Assembly: GCA_023412655.1 (NCBI GenBank)
Contig: JAEYNH010000037.1
Coordinates: forward strand, 1 to 30,693
Direction of reading: 5' to 3'
Source: Pseudomonadota bacterium
GTDB lineage: Bacteria; Pseudomonadota; Alphaproteobacteria; Caulobacterales; Caulobacteraceae
Length of the DNA: 30,693 bases
The position numbers and the translations under genes are program-made. The notes beneath the pieces were generated by a model. That model saw only the letters and a program-made list of their open reading frames with translations, was not told the origin of the DNA and searched no databases. Positions 23,242-30,693 of the stretch are shown here, in pieces (within the stretch, counting starts at the first letter, position 1; the number at the start of each line of letters is the position of its first letter).

Positions 23242-24687
23242 ATGATCACCTGGGCCGTTCTGGCGGCGCTCGTCCTCTTCTCGGCCGTCACCTATGTGCT
23301 GGGCCGGCGCAAGCTCACGGCGCAGGTGGGCGGCGAGGCCGGCGCTCGCTCGCATTCCCGTCCAGGCTACCACGGCGCCTATGTGATGCTCTGGGTGGCG
23401 GTCCCGGCTGCCATGGTGCTGCTGCTGCACGGTGCGTTCGGCGGCCGGCTCGTGGCCACGGTGGTCCAGGCCGACGCGCCTGCCGCCGTGCAGGCCATGG
23501 ATCCGCAGCAGCGCTCGCTTTTCTACCAGGACGTCCTGGCGATGGGCGCCGGCTACGCCCCGAGCGAGGCCGCTTACGCGCCCGACGTACTCGCCGCCCG
23601 CGATTCGGAAGCCCGGGAGGCGGTGCGCGCCACGGTGGGCCTGCGCCTGGGCGTCCTGGCCGCCGCCCTCGCCCTGGCGGCGGGCGGCTTCCTGTTCGCC
23701 TATCGGCGGGTGCGGCCCGACTTCCGGGCGCGCCAGCACGTGGAGGGATGGACCGCCGGCCTCCTGGTGGCCTGCTCGGTCGCCGCCGTTCTCACCACCG
23801 TCGGCATCGTCGCGTCCCTGGCGTTCGAGAGCTTCCGCTTTTTCCAGTCGGTCCCGCCCCACGCCTTCCTCTTCGGCCTCGACTGGGACCCCCAGATCGC
23901 CATGCGCACCGACCAGGTGGCCTCGTCGGGGGCGTTTGGGGCTGTGCCGCTGTTCGCCGGCACCTTCCTGATCATGCTGATCGCCATGACCGTGGCCGCG
24001 CCCATCGGCCTGCTATCGGCCATTTACCTCGCCGAGTACGCCAGCCGCCCGACGCGGGCGCTGGTGAAGCCGCTGCTGGAGGTGCTCGCCGGGGTCCCCA
24101 CGGTGGTCTACGGCTTCTTCGCCGCCCTGACCGTTGGGCCGTTGTTCCGCTCGAGCTTCAACGCCCTCGGGGCCAAGCTTCTGGGCGGGCCGTTCCACGA
24201 ACTGGGCCTCTATCTCAGCCAGGTGCAGAACCAGATGGCGCTGGTGGCCGGGGCGGTGATGGGGATCATGCTGATCCCGTTCGTGTCCTCGCTGTCGGAC
24301 GACATCATCAACGCCGTGCCGCAGTCGCTCCGCGACGGAAGCTTGGCCATGGGCGCGACCCAGTCTGAAACCATCAAGAAGGTGGTCATGCCGGCGGCCC
24401 TCCCGGGCATCATGGGCGCCCTGCTGCTGGCGGTCTCGCGGGCCATCGGCGAGACGATGATCGTCACGATGGCGGCCGGCCTGCAGGCCAAGGCGACGCT
24501 CAATCCCCTCGACACGGTGACGACGGTGACGGTGCAGATCGTCACCCTGCTGACCGGCGACCAGGAATTCGACAGCCCAAAGACGCTTGCGGCCTTCGGC
24601 CTCGGCCTGACGCTGTTCGTCATCACCCTGATCCTGAACGTGATCGCGCTCAGGATCGTCCAGAAGTACCGGGAACAGTATGACTGA
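23242..24687 (+). CDS. pstC: Phosphate ABC transporter permease PstC
   Basis: The 481-residue membrane protein is longer than E. coli PstC (about 319) because of an N-terminal extension with its own membrane segments (about 1-165), as usual in alphaproteobacteria. The conserved permease part follows: FAGTFLIMLIAMTVAAPIGL, YLAEYAS, VLAGVPTVVYGFFAAL, and the EAA-type loop SLAMGATQSETIKKVVMPAA that contacts PstB. It ends with MIVTMAAGLQAK and NPLDTVTTVTVQIV. With PstA it forms the inner-membrane channel for phosphate. It overlaps pstA by eight bases. A modest GAG lies upstream of ATG 23242. No pstS is nearby, so the binding protein must be encoded elsewhere. Confidence 0.95.
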   Translation: MITWAVLAALVLFSAVTYVLGRRKLTAQVGGEAGARSHSRPGYHGAYVMLWVAVPAAMVLLLHGAFGGRLVATVVQADAPAAVQAMDPQQRSLFYQDVLAMGAGYAPSEAAYAPDVLAARDSEAREAVRATVGLRLGVLAAALALAAGGFLFAYRRVRPDFRARQHVEGWTAGLLVACSVAAVLTTVGIVASLAFESFRFFQSVPPHAFLFGLDWDPQIAMRTDQVASSGAFGAVPLFAGTFLIMLIAMTVAAPIGLLSAIYLAEYASRPTRALVKPLLEVLAGVPTVVYGFFAALTVGPLFRSSFNALGAKLLGGPFHELGLYLSQVQNQMALVAGAVMGIMLIPFVSSLSDDIINAVPQSLRDGSLAMGATQSETIKKVVMPAALPGIMGALLLAVSRAIGETMIVTMAAGLQAKATLNPLDTVTTVTVQIVTLLTGDQEFDSPKTLAAFGLGLTLFVITLILNVIALRIVQKYREQYD

Positions 24688-25996
24688 GGCCGCCCTCACG
24701 TCCGGAGTGGCCACGCACGCGACGGCCGATGCGGCCGCGCGTCGCGAGGTGATCGAGGCGCGGCTGAAGGCCCGCCGCGCCCGCGAGCAGCGCTTCCGCT
24801 GGTATGGCCGGCTGGCAATCGTCACCGCCCTGGTCTTCCTGGCGGTGCTGCTGGGGCGGATCGTCACTCAGGGCTACACGACCTTCGTCGACTACCGGAT
24901 GAGCATCCCGGTCTATCTGGATCCGGCGCGGATCGATGCCGCCGACCTTGCCGGGACCAACTACGACCTGATGGTCGCCGACGCCGTGCTCGCCAAGCTG
25001 GGCGAGAAGGACGACGACCTGGGGACCACCTCGTCCAAGGTGATGCAGCTGATCTCCACGGACCTCGGCTTCCAGATCCTCGATCGGGTGCGGGCCGACC
25101 CCAAGCTGATCGGCCAGACCATCACCGTGACGGCGCCGGTCAGGGCTGACGCGGGCCTCTACTACAAGGGCGAGATCAAGCGCGACACGCCTCCGGACAG
25201 CCGCAAGCTCGATGACCGCCAGCTTGACTGGCTGGACCGGCTGAAAGCGGAAGGCCTGGTCTCCGCGGGCTTCGCCAGCGGCTTCCTGACCCGGTCGGAC
25301 TCCACCGAGCCGGAACAGGCGGGCGTGCTGGGGGCCGTGGTCGGCTCGGCGCTGATGCTGCTGATCACCGCCGCCCTCTCGGCGCCCGTAGGGGTCCTGG
25401 CCGCGGTCTATCTGGAGGAGTTCGCGCCGAAGAACCGCTGGACCAGCCTCATCGAGGTCAACATCAACAACCTCGCCGCGGTGCCCTCCATCGTCTACGG
25501 CCTGCTGGGCCTGGCGGTGTTCATCAACTGGCTGGCCGTGCCGCGCTCCTCGCCGCTGGTGGGCGGGCTGGTGCTGGCGCTGATGAGCCTGCCGACGGTG
25601 ATCATCGCCACCCGCTCGGCCCTGAAGGCGGTGCCTCCCTCGATCCGCGAGGCCGCCCTGGGCGTGGGCGCTTCGCGCACCCAGACCGTGTTCCACCATG
25701 TCCTGCCCCTGGCCATGCCGGGGGTGATGACCGGCGCCATCCTGTCGCTGGCTCACGCCCTGGGCGAGACCGCGCCCCTGCTCATGGTGGGCATGGTCTC
25801 CTTCGTGCCCGGCGTGCCCGGCGGCTTCACCGACGCAGCCACGGTCCTGCCGGTGCAGGTGTTCATCTGGGAGAACGCTTCGGAGCGGGCGTTCCACGAA
25901 CGGACGGCGGCGGCCATCATGGTCCTGCTCGTCTTCATGATCATCATGAACCTCGCCGCGATCATCCTGCGGCGGCGGTTCGAGCGGCGCTGGTGA
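24680..25996 (+). CDS. pstA: Phosphate ABC transporter permease PstA
   Basis: The 438-residue protein carries an arginine-rich cytoplasmic start, a first membrane segment at about 43-62, and a large periplasmic region (DUF3333-type, about 70-210) found in alphaproteobacterial PstA. The permease domain follows: VVGSALMLLITAALSAPVGV, YLEEFAPKNRW, LAAVPSIVYGLLGLAVF, the EAA loop AALGVGASRTQTVFHHVLPLA and AHALGETAPLLMVGMV. It ends in a membrane helix and basic tail. It pairs with PstC and is served by PstB. Start and stop sit within a tightly packed operon: eight bases overlap with pstC, and pstB follows within 34 bases. Confidence 0.95.
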   Translation: MTEAALTSGVATHATADAAARREVIEARLKARRAREQRFRWYGRLAIVTALVFLAVLLGRIVTQGYTTFVDYRMSIPVYLDPARIDAADLAGTNYDLMVADAVLAKLGEKDDDLGTTSSKVMQLISTDLGFQILDRVRADPKLIGQTITVTAPVRADAGLYYKGEIKRDTPPDSRKLDDRQLDWLDRLKAEGLVSAGFASGFLTRSDSTEPEQAGVLGAVVGSALMLLITAALSAPVGVLAAVYLEEFAPKNRWTSLIEVNINNLAAVPSIVYGLLGLAVFINWLAVPRSSPLVGGLVLALMSLPTVIIATRSALKAVPPSIREAALGVGASRTQTVFHHVLPLAMPGVMTGAILSLAHALGETAPLLMVGMVSFVPGVPGGFTDAATVLPVQVFIWENASERAFHERTAAAIMVLLVFMIIMNLAAIILRRRFERRW

Positions 25997-26030
25997 CATG
26001 ACCGGCCGCCGCCCCATCCTGAGGTCCAAT

Positions 26031-26873
26031 ATGCTCACCAAGCCCGACGGCCAGCCGGCCAAGGATGGTCCCGTGCACGTCGAGGTCCGTCCCGCCGAGA
26101 CCCGCGCCGCCGATGCGGCGATCAAGCTTCGCGCCCGGGACGTGAACGTTTTCTACGGCGACAAGCAGGCCCTGTTCGACGTCTCCCTGGACGTTCCCGA
26201 ACGCTCCGTGACCGCGCTGATCGGCCCCTCCGGCTGCGGGAAGTCCACCTTCCTTCGCTGCATCAACCGGATGAACGACACCATCCCGACTGCGAAGGTG
26301 ACCGGCCGCATCGAACTCGACGGCCAGGACGTCAACGCCCGCAGCGTCGATCCCGTTCTGCTACGTGCGCGGGTGGGCATGGTGTTCCAGAAGCCCAATC
26401 CGTTCCCGAAGAGCATCTTCGAGAACGTCGCCTATGGCCCCCGCATCCACGGCATCGCCACCGGCAAGCGCGAGCTCGAGCATGTGGTGGAGACGTCGCT
26501 GAAGCGGGCCGGCCTGTGGAACGAGGTGGCGGACCGCCTGCACCAGCCGGGCACCAGCCTTTCGGGCGGGCAGCAGCAGCGCCTGGTGATCGCCCGGGCC
26601 ATCGCTGTGAACCCCGAGGTGATCCTTATGGACGAGCCCTGCTCGGCCCTCGATCCCATCGCCACCGCCCGCGTCGAGGAACTGATCGACGAGCTTCGCG
26701 CGGAGTACTGCATCGTGATCGTCACCCACTCCATGGCCCAGGCCGCGCGGGTGTCGCAGAAGACCGCCTTTTTCCACCTGGGCCGGCTCATCGAGGCCGG
26801 GCCCACGGACGAGATCTTCACCAACCCGCGGGACTCCCGCACCCAGGACTACATCACCGGCCGCTTCGGTTGA
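26031..26873 (+). CDS. pstB: Phosphate ABC transporter ATPase PstB
   Basis: The product (280 residues from this start) is the ATPase of the Pst system. Walker A GPSGCGKST (65-73) is followed by FLRCINRMND, the Q-loop GMVFQKPNPFPKSIFENVAY, signature LSGGQQQRLVIARAIA, Walker B VILMDEPCSALDPIAT and the H-loop VTHSMAQAARVS, all in PstB-specific wording. The frame also opens at ATG 25998, one base after the pstA stop, and would add 11 residues. ATG 26031 is chosen because GAGG lies six bases upstream of it, while 25998 has no clear ribosome site. PhoU follows immediately. Confidence 0.95.
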   Translation: MLTKPDGQPAKDGPVHVEVRPAETRAADAAIKLRARDVNVFYGDKQALFDVSLDVPERSVTALIGPSGCGKSTFLRCINRMNDTIPTAKVTGRIELDGQDVNARSVDPVLLRARVGMVFQKPNPFPKSIFENVAYGPRIHGIATGKRELEHVVETSLKRAGLWNEVADRLHQPGTSLSGGQQQRLVIARAIAVNPEVILMDEPCSALDPIATARVEELIDELRAEYCIVIVTHSMAQAARVSQKTAFFHLGRLIEAGPTDEIFTNPRDSRTQDYITGRFG

Positions 26874-26874
26874 G

Positions 26875-27591
26875 ATGCCCCACATGAACGAACACATCGT
26901 CAAGTCCTACGAGGGCGAGCTGAACGCCCTCACCGCCGAGACCGTGCGGATGGGCGGCCTCGCCGAGGCCGCGGTGGCCGACTGCCTTCAGGCGGTAGTC
27001 AAGCGCGACCAGGAGCTGGCGCTCGCCGTCGTCGCGCGGGACGAGCGCCTGGACATCGCCGAACGCGACATCGAACGCCGCGCCATCCGGCTGATCGCCC
27101 TGCGCCAGCCCATGGCCAACGATCTGCGCAAGACCGTCGCGGCGATGAAGATCGCCAACAACCTCGAGCGGATCGGCGACCTGGCCAAGAACATCTCCAA
27201 GCGGACGCTGGTGATCCTCGAGGAAGAGCCGATGAACTCGCCGCTTACCCGCTCGATCGAGCGGATGGGCAAGCTGGTGCTGAACCGGCTGACGGCGGTG
27301 CTGGACGCCTACAGCCGGTCCGACTTGGAACGCGCCCAGGCGGTCTGGTCCCAGGACGACGAGGTCGACGAGCACTACAACAGCCTGTTCCGGGAGCTGC
27401 TCACCTACATGATGGGCGATCCGCGCACGATCACCGCCTGCACCCACATGCTGTTCGCGGCCAAGAACCTGGAACGGATCGGCGACCACGCCACGAACAT
27501 CGCCGAGCTCGTCCACTACGAGATCACCGGCGAGGAGATGATCGGCGCCAACCGGCCCCGGATCGATCCGCTGCAAGGGAGCGCCCCGTGA
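26875..27591 (+). CDS. phoU: Phosphate transport regulator PhoU
   Basis: The 238-residue all-helical protein has the two PhoU repeats. Each has a conserved block: KIANNLERIGDLAKNISKR (about 100-118) and FAAKNLERIGDHATNIAEL (about 200-218), with the E-R-I-G-D metal-contact motif in both. PhoU links the Pst transporter to PhoR and damps the Pho response when phosphate is plentiful. The ATG at 26875 follows the pstB stop by one base; ATG 26884 (MNEHIVKSYEGEL) gives the usual family N-terminus and is an equally good start. The stop overlaps the phoB start (GTGA). Confidence 0.95.
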   Translation: MPHMNEHIVKSYEGELNALTAETVRMGGLAEAAVADCLQAVVKRDQELALAVVARDERLDIAERDIERRAIRLIALRQPMANDLRKTVAAMKIANNLERIGDLAKNISKRTLVILEEEPMNSPLTRSIERMGKLVLNRLTAVLDAYSRSDLERAQAVWSQDDEVDEHYNSLFRELLTYMMGDPRTITACTHMLFAAKNLERIGDHATNIAELVHYEITGEEMIGANRPRIDPLQGSAP

Positions 27592-28280
27592 CCACGCCCC
27601 GCATCCTGGTGGTCGAGGACGAGGACAGCCTCGCCACCCTGCTGCAGTACAATCTCGAGAAGGAAGGCTATGCGGTCGCCGTAGCCGGCGACGGCGAGGA
27701 GGCCCTGCTTCAGGTCCAGGAACGACTGCCGGACCTGATCGTGCTGGACTGGATGTTGCCGAACGTCTCGGGGATCGAGGTCTGTCGGCGAATCCGCCAG
27801 CGGTCCGATAGCCGCAACGTGCCCATCATCATGCTGACGGCCCGCGGCGAGGAGAGCGATCGCATCCGCGGGCTCGACACCGGGGCCGACGACTATGTGG
27901 TCAAGCCTTTCGCCATGAGCGAGCTGGCCGCCCGCGTCCGCGCGGTGCTGCGCCGGCTGCGGCCGGGACTGGCCGAGGACCGGGTCCGTTGCGGCGACAT
28001 CGTCATCGACCGCGTCGCCCACCGCGTCCGGCGGGCGGGCGCCGAGGTCCATCTCGGCCCCACCGAATTCCGATTGCTGGACCACTTCATGCAGAACCCC
28101 GGCCGGGTGTTCAGCCGCGAACAGCTGCTCGACGCCGTGTGGGGATCGGACGTCTATGTGGAGGCCCGGACGGTGGACGTGCACATCGGACGGCTCCGCA
28201 AGGCGCTCAACGCCTCCGAGGGCGGCGACCCGATCCGCACGGTCAGATCCGCGGGCTATTCTCTCGACGTTGACGCCTAG
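27588..28280 (+). CDS. phoB: Phosphate-regulon response regulator PhoB
   Basis: The 230-residue protein is an OmpR/PhoB-class regulator. The receiver domain has the acidic pocket Glu10-Asp11, phospho-acceptor Asp54 (IVLDWMLPNVSG), Thr84 and Lys106 (VVKPFAMSEL). The C-terminal winged helix shows GPTEFRLLDHFMQNPGRVFS and RTVDVHIGRLRKAL, then the ending RTVRSAGYSLD. The start is a GTG overlapping the phoU stop, so it is translationally coupled. Phosphorylated by PhoR, it binds Pho boxes, one of which may lie before pstC. A 51-base gap separates it from purD. Confidence 0.95.
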   Translation: MTTPRILVVEDEDSLATLLQYNLEKEGYAVAVAGDGEEALLQVQERLPDLIVLDWMLPNVSGIEVCRRIRQRSDSRNVPIIMLTARGEESDRIRGLDTGADDYVVKPFAMSELAARVRAVLRRLRPGLAEDRVRCGDIVIDRVAHRVRRAGAEVHLGPTEFRLLDHFMQNPGRVFSREQLLDAVWGSDVYVEARTVDVHIGRLRKALNASEGGDPIRTVRSAGYSLDVDA

Positions 28281-28331
28281 GCCGCCCTGCGGGCTTGACC
28301 GACGCCGGACCGCCCGCCAAAGCGGCGCCCC

Positions 28332-29603
28332 ATGAACATCCTTCTCGTGGGCTCGGGCGGCCGGGAGCATTCGCTGGCCTGGAAGATCGCGGCCTCGCCG
28401 CTGACGACGCGGCTGGTGGCGGCGCCCGGCAATCCGGGTATGGCGGCCCAGGCCGAGCTGCGGGACGTCTCCGTCACCGATGTGGACGGCCTGGTGGCCC
28501 TGGCCAAGGAGATCGCCGCCGATCTGGTGGTGATCGGGCCCGAATCGGCGGTGGACGCCGGCCTCGCCGACGCCCTTCAGCTGGCGGGAATCCCCTGTTT
28601 CGGCCCCACCGCGGGCGCCGGCCAGCTGGAGAGTTCCAAGGCCTTCACCAAGGCGTTCTGTGACCGCTACGGCCTGCCGACCTCGGCCTACGCCGTGTGC
28701 GAGAGCGCGGCCGAGGCCAAGGTCGCCCTGGACCGTTTCGACGCGCCCTATGTGATCAAGGCCGACGGCCTGGCGGCCGGCAAGGGCGTGGTGATCGCCA
28801 CCACCCGCGGCGAGGCCGAGGCCGCTATCGAGGACGCCTTTGGCGGCCGGTTCGGCGCGGCGGGGGCCCGGGTGGTCATCGAGGAATTCCTAGAGGGCGA
28901 GATCGGCTCGCTGTTCGCTCTGTGCGACGGGGAGACCTCCATGGTCTTTGGCTGGGCCCAGGACCACAAGCGCGCCTTCGACGGCGAGCAGGGGCCGAAC
29001 ACCGGCGGCATGGGCACCTATTCGCCGGCCCCGGTCTTCACCCCCGAACTGGTGGAACAGGTGCGCACGCGCCTGGTGGAGCCTGCCTTTGCCGGCATCG
29101 CCGCCGAGGGCTCGCCCTATCGCGGGGTGCTGTTCGTGGAGCTGATGGCCACCAAGACTGGCCCCAAGCTCGTGGAGTTCAACGTCCGCTTCGGCGATCC
29201 CGAATGCCAGGTGCTGATGCTGCGTCTGGAGAGCGACCTGGTCCCCTACCTGGAGGCCTGCGCCAAGGGTACGCTGAAGGATCTGCCGCCGCCGGTCTGG
29301 CGCGAGGAGCCGGCGGTCTGTGTCGTCGTGGCGGCCAAGGGTTATCCGGGCAGGCCGATGTCCGGGGGCGAGATCCGCGGCCTCGACGCCGATCTGGGCG
29401 AAGGGGTCGTCGTGTTCCATGCGGGCACCAAGCGCGACGCCGAGGGGGTCCTGCGCGCCTCCGGCGGGCGGGTGCTGAACGTCTGCGCCCGGGGACCCGA
29501 TCTGCACGCGGCGCGGGACCGCGCCTATGCGGCGGTGGACCGGATCGACTACCCTGACGGTTTCTGCCGGCGCGACATCGGCTGGCGCGCCCTCGGCCGC
29601 TAG
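28332..29603 (+). CDS. purD: Phosphoribosylamine-glycine ligase (GARS)
   Basis: The 423-residue ATP-grasp enzyme joins glycine to phosphoribosylamine in de novo purine synthesis. It starts MNILLVGSGGREHSLAWKI, the PurD N-terminal signature. VVIGPESAVDAGLAD, FGPTAGAGQLESSKAFTK, VIKADGLAAGKGVV and the segment DHKRAFDGEQGPNTGGMGTY follow, then the metal-binding FVELMATKTGPKLVEFNVRFGDPE. Length matches the family. No strong ribosome site precedes 28332. Its TAG stop shares a CTAG with the stop of the convergent gene. Confidence 0.97.
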   Translation: MNILLVGSGGREHSLAWKIAASPLTTRLVAAPGNPGMAAQAELRDVSVTDVDGLVALAKEIAADLVVIGPESAVDAGLADALQLAGIPCFGPTAGAGQLESSKAFTKAFCDRYGLPTSAYAVCESAAEAKVALDRFDAPYVIKADGLAAGKGVVIATTRGEAEAAIEDAFGGRFGAAGARVVIEEFLEGEIGSLFALCDGETSMVFGWAQDHKRAFDGEQGPNTGGMGTYSPAPVFTPELVEQVRTRLVEPAFAGIAAEGSPYRGVLFVELMATKTGPKLVEFNVRFGDPECQVLMLRLESDLVPYLEACAKGTLKDLPPPVWREEPAVCVVVAAKGYPGRPMSGGEIRGLDADLGEGVVVFHAGTKRDAEGVLRASGGRVLNVCARGPDLHAARDRAYAAVDRIDYPDGFCRRDIGWRALGR

Positions 29604-30052
29604 CCGCCGGCCTCCACCAGCATCTTAAGGTCCGGCAGAACCTCTTCGGACCACCCTTCGGCCAGGGCGGACAGGGCGGCCTCGATGTGGTCCGGCGCCA
29701 CCTCGTCGGCGAAGGCTTCCCAACCGCTGTGGGTCAGCCGCACATGGGTCCCGCCGATGATCGGTGTGAGGGCGAAGGCCACGTCCGTGGTCGGGCGGCC
29801 CGGATAGGTCCAGCTGAAGCGCAGGCGCCGGCGCGGCTCGACCACCTCTACCCGGCACGGGATCGCCCCCTCCAAGTCGTTCTCGGCGCGGCGCTTGCGG
29901 CTCGGCTGCATCACGAAGGTCTGGCCGACCGTGGCCCGAAAGCCGAAGGCGCCCAGCCAGCGCCATGCGGCCTCGGTGTCCGCCATCCGCCGCCAGACCT
30001 CCTCCGGCGGCGCTTCGATCTCGATGATGGTCTCGATGTCGACGGTCGCCAT
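29600..30052 (-). CDS. SRPBCC (START-like) domain protein
   Basis: From ATG 30052 the product has 150 residues and the SRPBCC/AHSA1-like pattern. TIIEIEAPPEEVWRRMADTE is the first strand and helix, RLRFSWTYPG and VRLTHSGWEAF are later strands, and a long C-terminal helix follows. These proteins bind hydrophobic ligands in a helix-grip fold; the ligand here is unknown. The frame continues upstream to 30289, but that part overlaps the divergent gene beginning at 30168 and has no family similarity. Its stop and the purD stop share the palindrome CTAG (29600-29603). Confidence 0.8.
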   Translation of the reverse strand: MATVDIETIIEIEAPPEEVWRRMADTEAAWRWLGAFGFRATVGQTFVMQPSRKRRAENDLEGAIPCRVEVVEPRRRLRFSWTYPGRPTTDVAFALTPIIGGTHVRLTHSGWEAFADEVAPDHIEAALSALAEGWSEEVLPDLKMLVEAGG

Positions 30053-30167
30053 GGCTGACTTCGGCAAACCTGCTTCCGCACTTGAGGTCAAGACCGGCTT
30101 CCTGCCTTGCCCCCGCGAGCCTGGCCTCGCTACAAGGGGTTCAAACAACTGTACGAAGGGGAGCGCC

Positions 30168-30693
30168 ATGGCCGTCACCACCGACGTCGCAGGCGAGCAG
30201 GAACGCGAAAAGGCCAACACCGGCACCGAAGCGGTTCCTGAGGCGCAGCGTTTCGACCAGGCCGCGCTGGAGACTTGGCTGAAGGCCAATGTCGAGGGCT
30301 ACGAGGGCCCCCTGGAGGTCCGCAAGTTCAAGGGCGGACAGTCCAACCCGACCTATCAGCTAATCACGCCCGCCAAGAAGTACGTCCTGCGCCGCAAGCC
30401 GCCTGGCAAGCTGCTGCCCTCGGCCCACGCTGTCGATCGCGAATACAAGGTGATCTCGGCCCTGGGCCCGACCGGCTTTCCCGTGGCCCGGACCTACGGC
30501 CTGTGCACCGACGACGGCGTCATCGGCACCTGGTTCTACGTCATGGACTGCGTCGAGGGCCGGGTCCTCTGGGACCAGACCCTTCCGGCCTATTCTCCGG
30601 AGGAGCGCCGGGCGATCTTCACCGCGAAGATCAACACCCTCGCCGACCTGCACAACACCGACTACGTGGCCATCGGCCTGGAGGACTTCGGCA
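30168..30693 (+). CDS. Aminoglycoside phosphotransferase-fold (APH) family protein, 3' end cut by window edge
   Basis: The visible 175 codons begin MAVTTDVAGEQEREKANTG after AGGGGAG. FKGGQSNPTYQL (nucleotide loop), YVLRRKP (lysine), HAVDREYKVISALGPTGFPV and WFYVMDCVEGRVLW match the N-lobe of APH-family kinases. These resemble the acyl-CoA-dehydrogenase-associated group (ACAD10/FadE36-like) more than true antibiotic-resistance enzymes. The catalytic HGD and metal motifs lie beyond the edge, so activity cannot be judged. It is divergent from the SRPBCC gene, with a 115-base gap between them. Confidence 0.85.
   Translation, partial: MAVTTDVAGEQEREKANTGTEAVPEAQRFDQAALETWLKANVEGYEGPLEVRKFKGGQSNPTYQLITPAKKYVLRRKPPGKLLPSAHAVDREYKVISALGPTGFPVARTYGLCTDDGVIGTWFYVMDCVEGRVLWDQTLPAYSPEERRAIFTAKINTLADLHNTDYVAIGLEDFG

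Noticed and set aside
30168..30693. Possible aminoglycoside resistance gene at the right edge
   Set aside because: The N-lobe resembles the acyl-CoA-dehydrogenase-linked APH group, and the catalytic part is outside the window. There is no basis for a resistance call.

Overview
This is a GC-rich, densely coded alphaproteobacterial chromosome segment, most likely from the Caulobacteraceae (Caulobacter/Phenylobacterium type). I base this on the gene order phoR-pstC-pstA-pstB-phoU-phoB without pstS, the RsaD/RsaE-like type I secretion pair next to an RTX surface protein, the HWE/HisKA_2-type small histidine kinase, and the glycosyltransferases carrying Caulobacterales-type 'NPDVA...HYL...EGR' repeats. 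The assignment comes from reading the sequence and was not checked by a search.

Layout. (A) 1-7460, glycan cell-surface block: a sulfotransferase running off the left edge (minus). Then four plus-strand genes joined by ATGA stop/start overlaps: two tandemly duplicated GT-B glycosyltransferases with N-terminal repeats, a GT-A-like glycosyltransferase, and a protein made largely of seven copies of the same repeat. A convergent DUF6270-like gene (minus) overlaps the end of the repeat protein. (B) 7654-12670, secretion block: a type I secretion ABC ATPase/permease, a membrane-fusion protein, and a 547-residue RTX protein (probable S-layer or surface protein) ending in a strong intrinsic terminator. 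No TolC-like outer-membrane partner is present. (C) 12868-18318, sugar block: a second sulfotransferase (minus), then a five-gene overlapping operon for a CDP-linked branched 6-deoxyhexose (glucose-1-phosphate cytidylyltransferase, CDP-glucose 4,6-dehydratase, C-methyltransferase, RmlC-type epimerase, NAD-dependent reductase/epimerase). (D) 18331-21631, minus strand: a TPR plus GT41 (SPINDLY/OGT-type) protein glycosyltransferase, a SemiSWEET transporter and a soluble histidine kinase. (E) 21745-28280, phosphate block: phoR, pstC, pstA, pstB, phoU, phoB, with a candidate Pho box at the end of phoR. (F) 28332-30693: purD, a small SRPBCC-domain protein (minus), and the start of an aminoglycoside-phosphotransferase-fold gene cut by the right edge.

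How it may work together (inference): blocks A-D look like one surface-glycoconjugate island. They hold a secreted RTX lattice or adhesin with its exporter, enzymes for an unusual C-methylated CDP-sugar, several glycosyltransferases, two sulfotransferases and a protein-type O-glycosyltransferase. The most unusual part is the repeat module shared by three neighbouring proteins, one of which has no other recognisable domain. Blocks E and F are ordinary core functions. No tRNA, rRNA, CRISPR array, insertion sequence or prophage was seen, and there is no gene-free stretch longer than about 215 bases.
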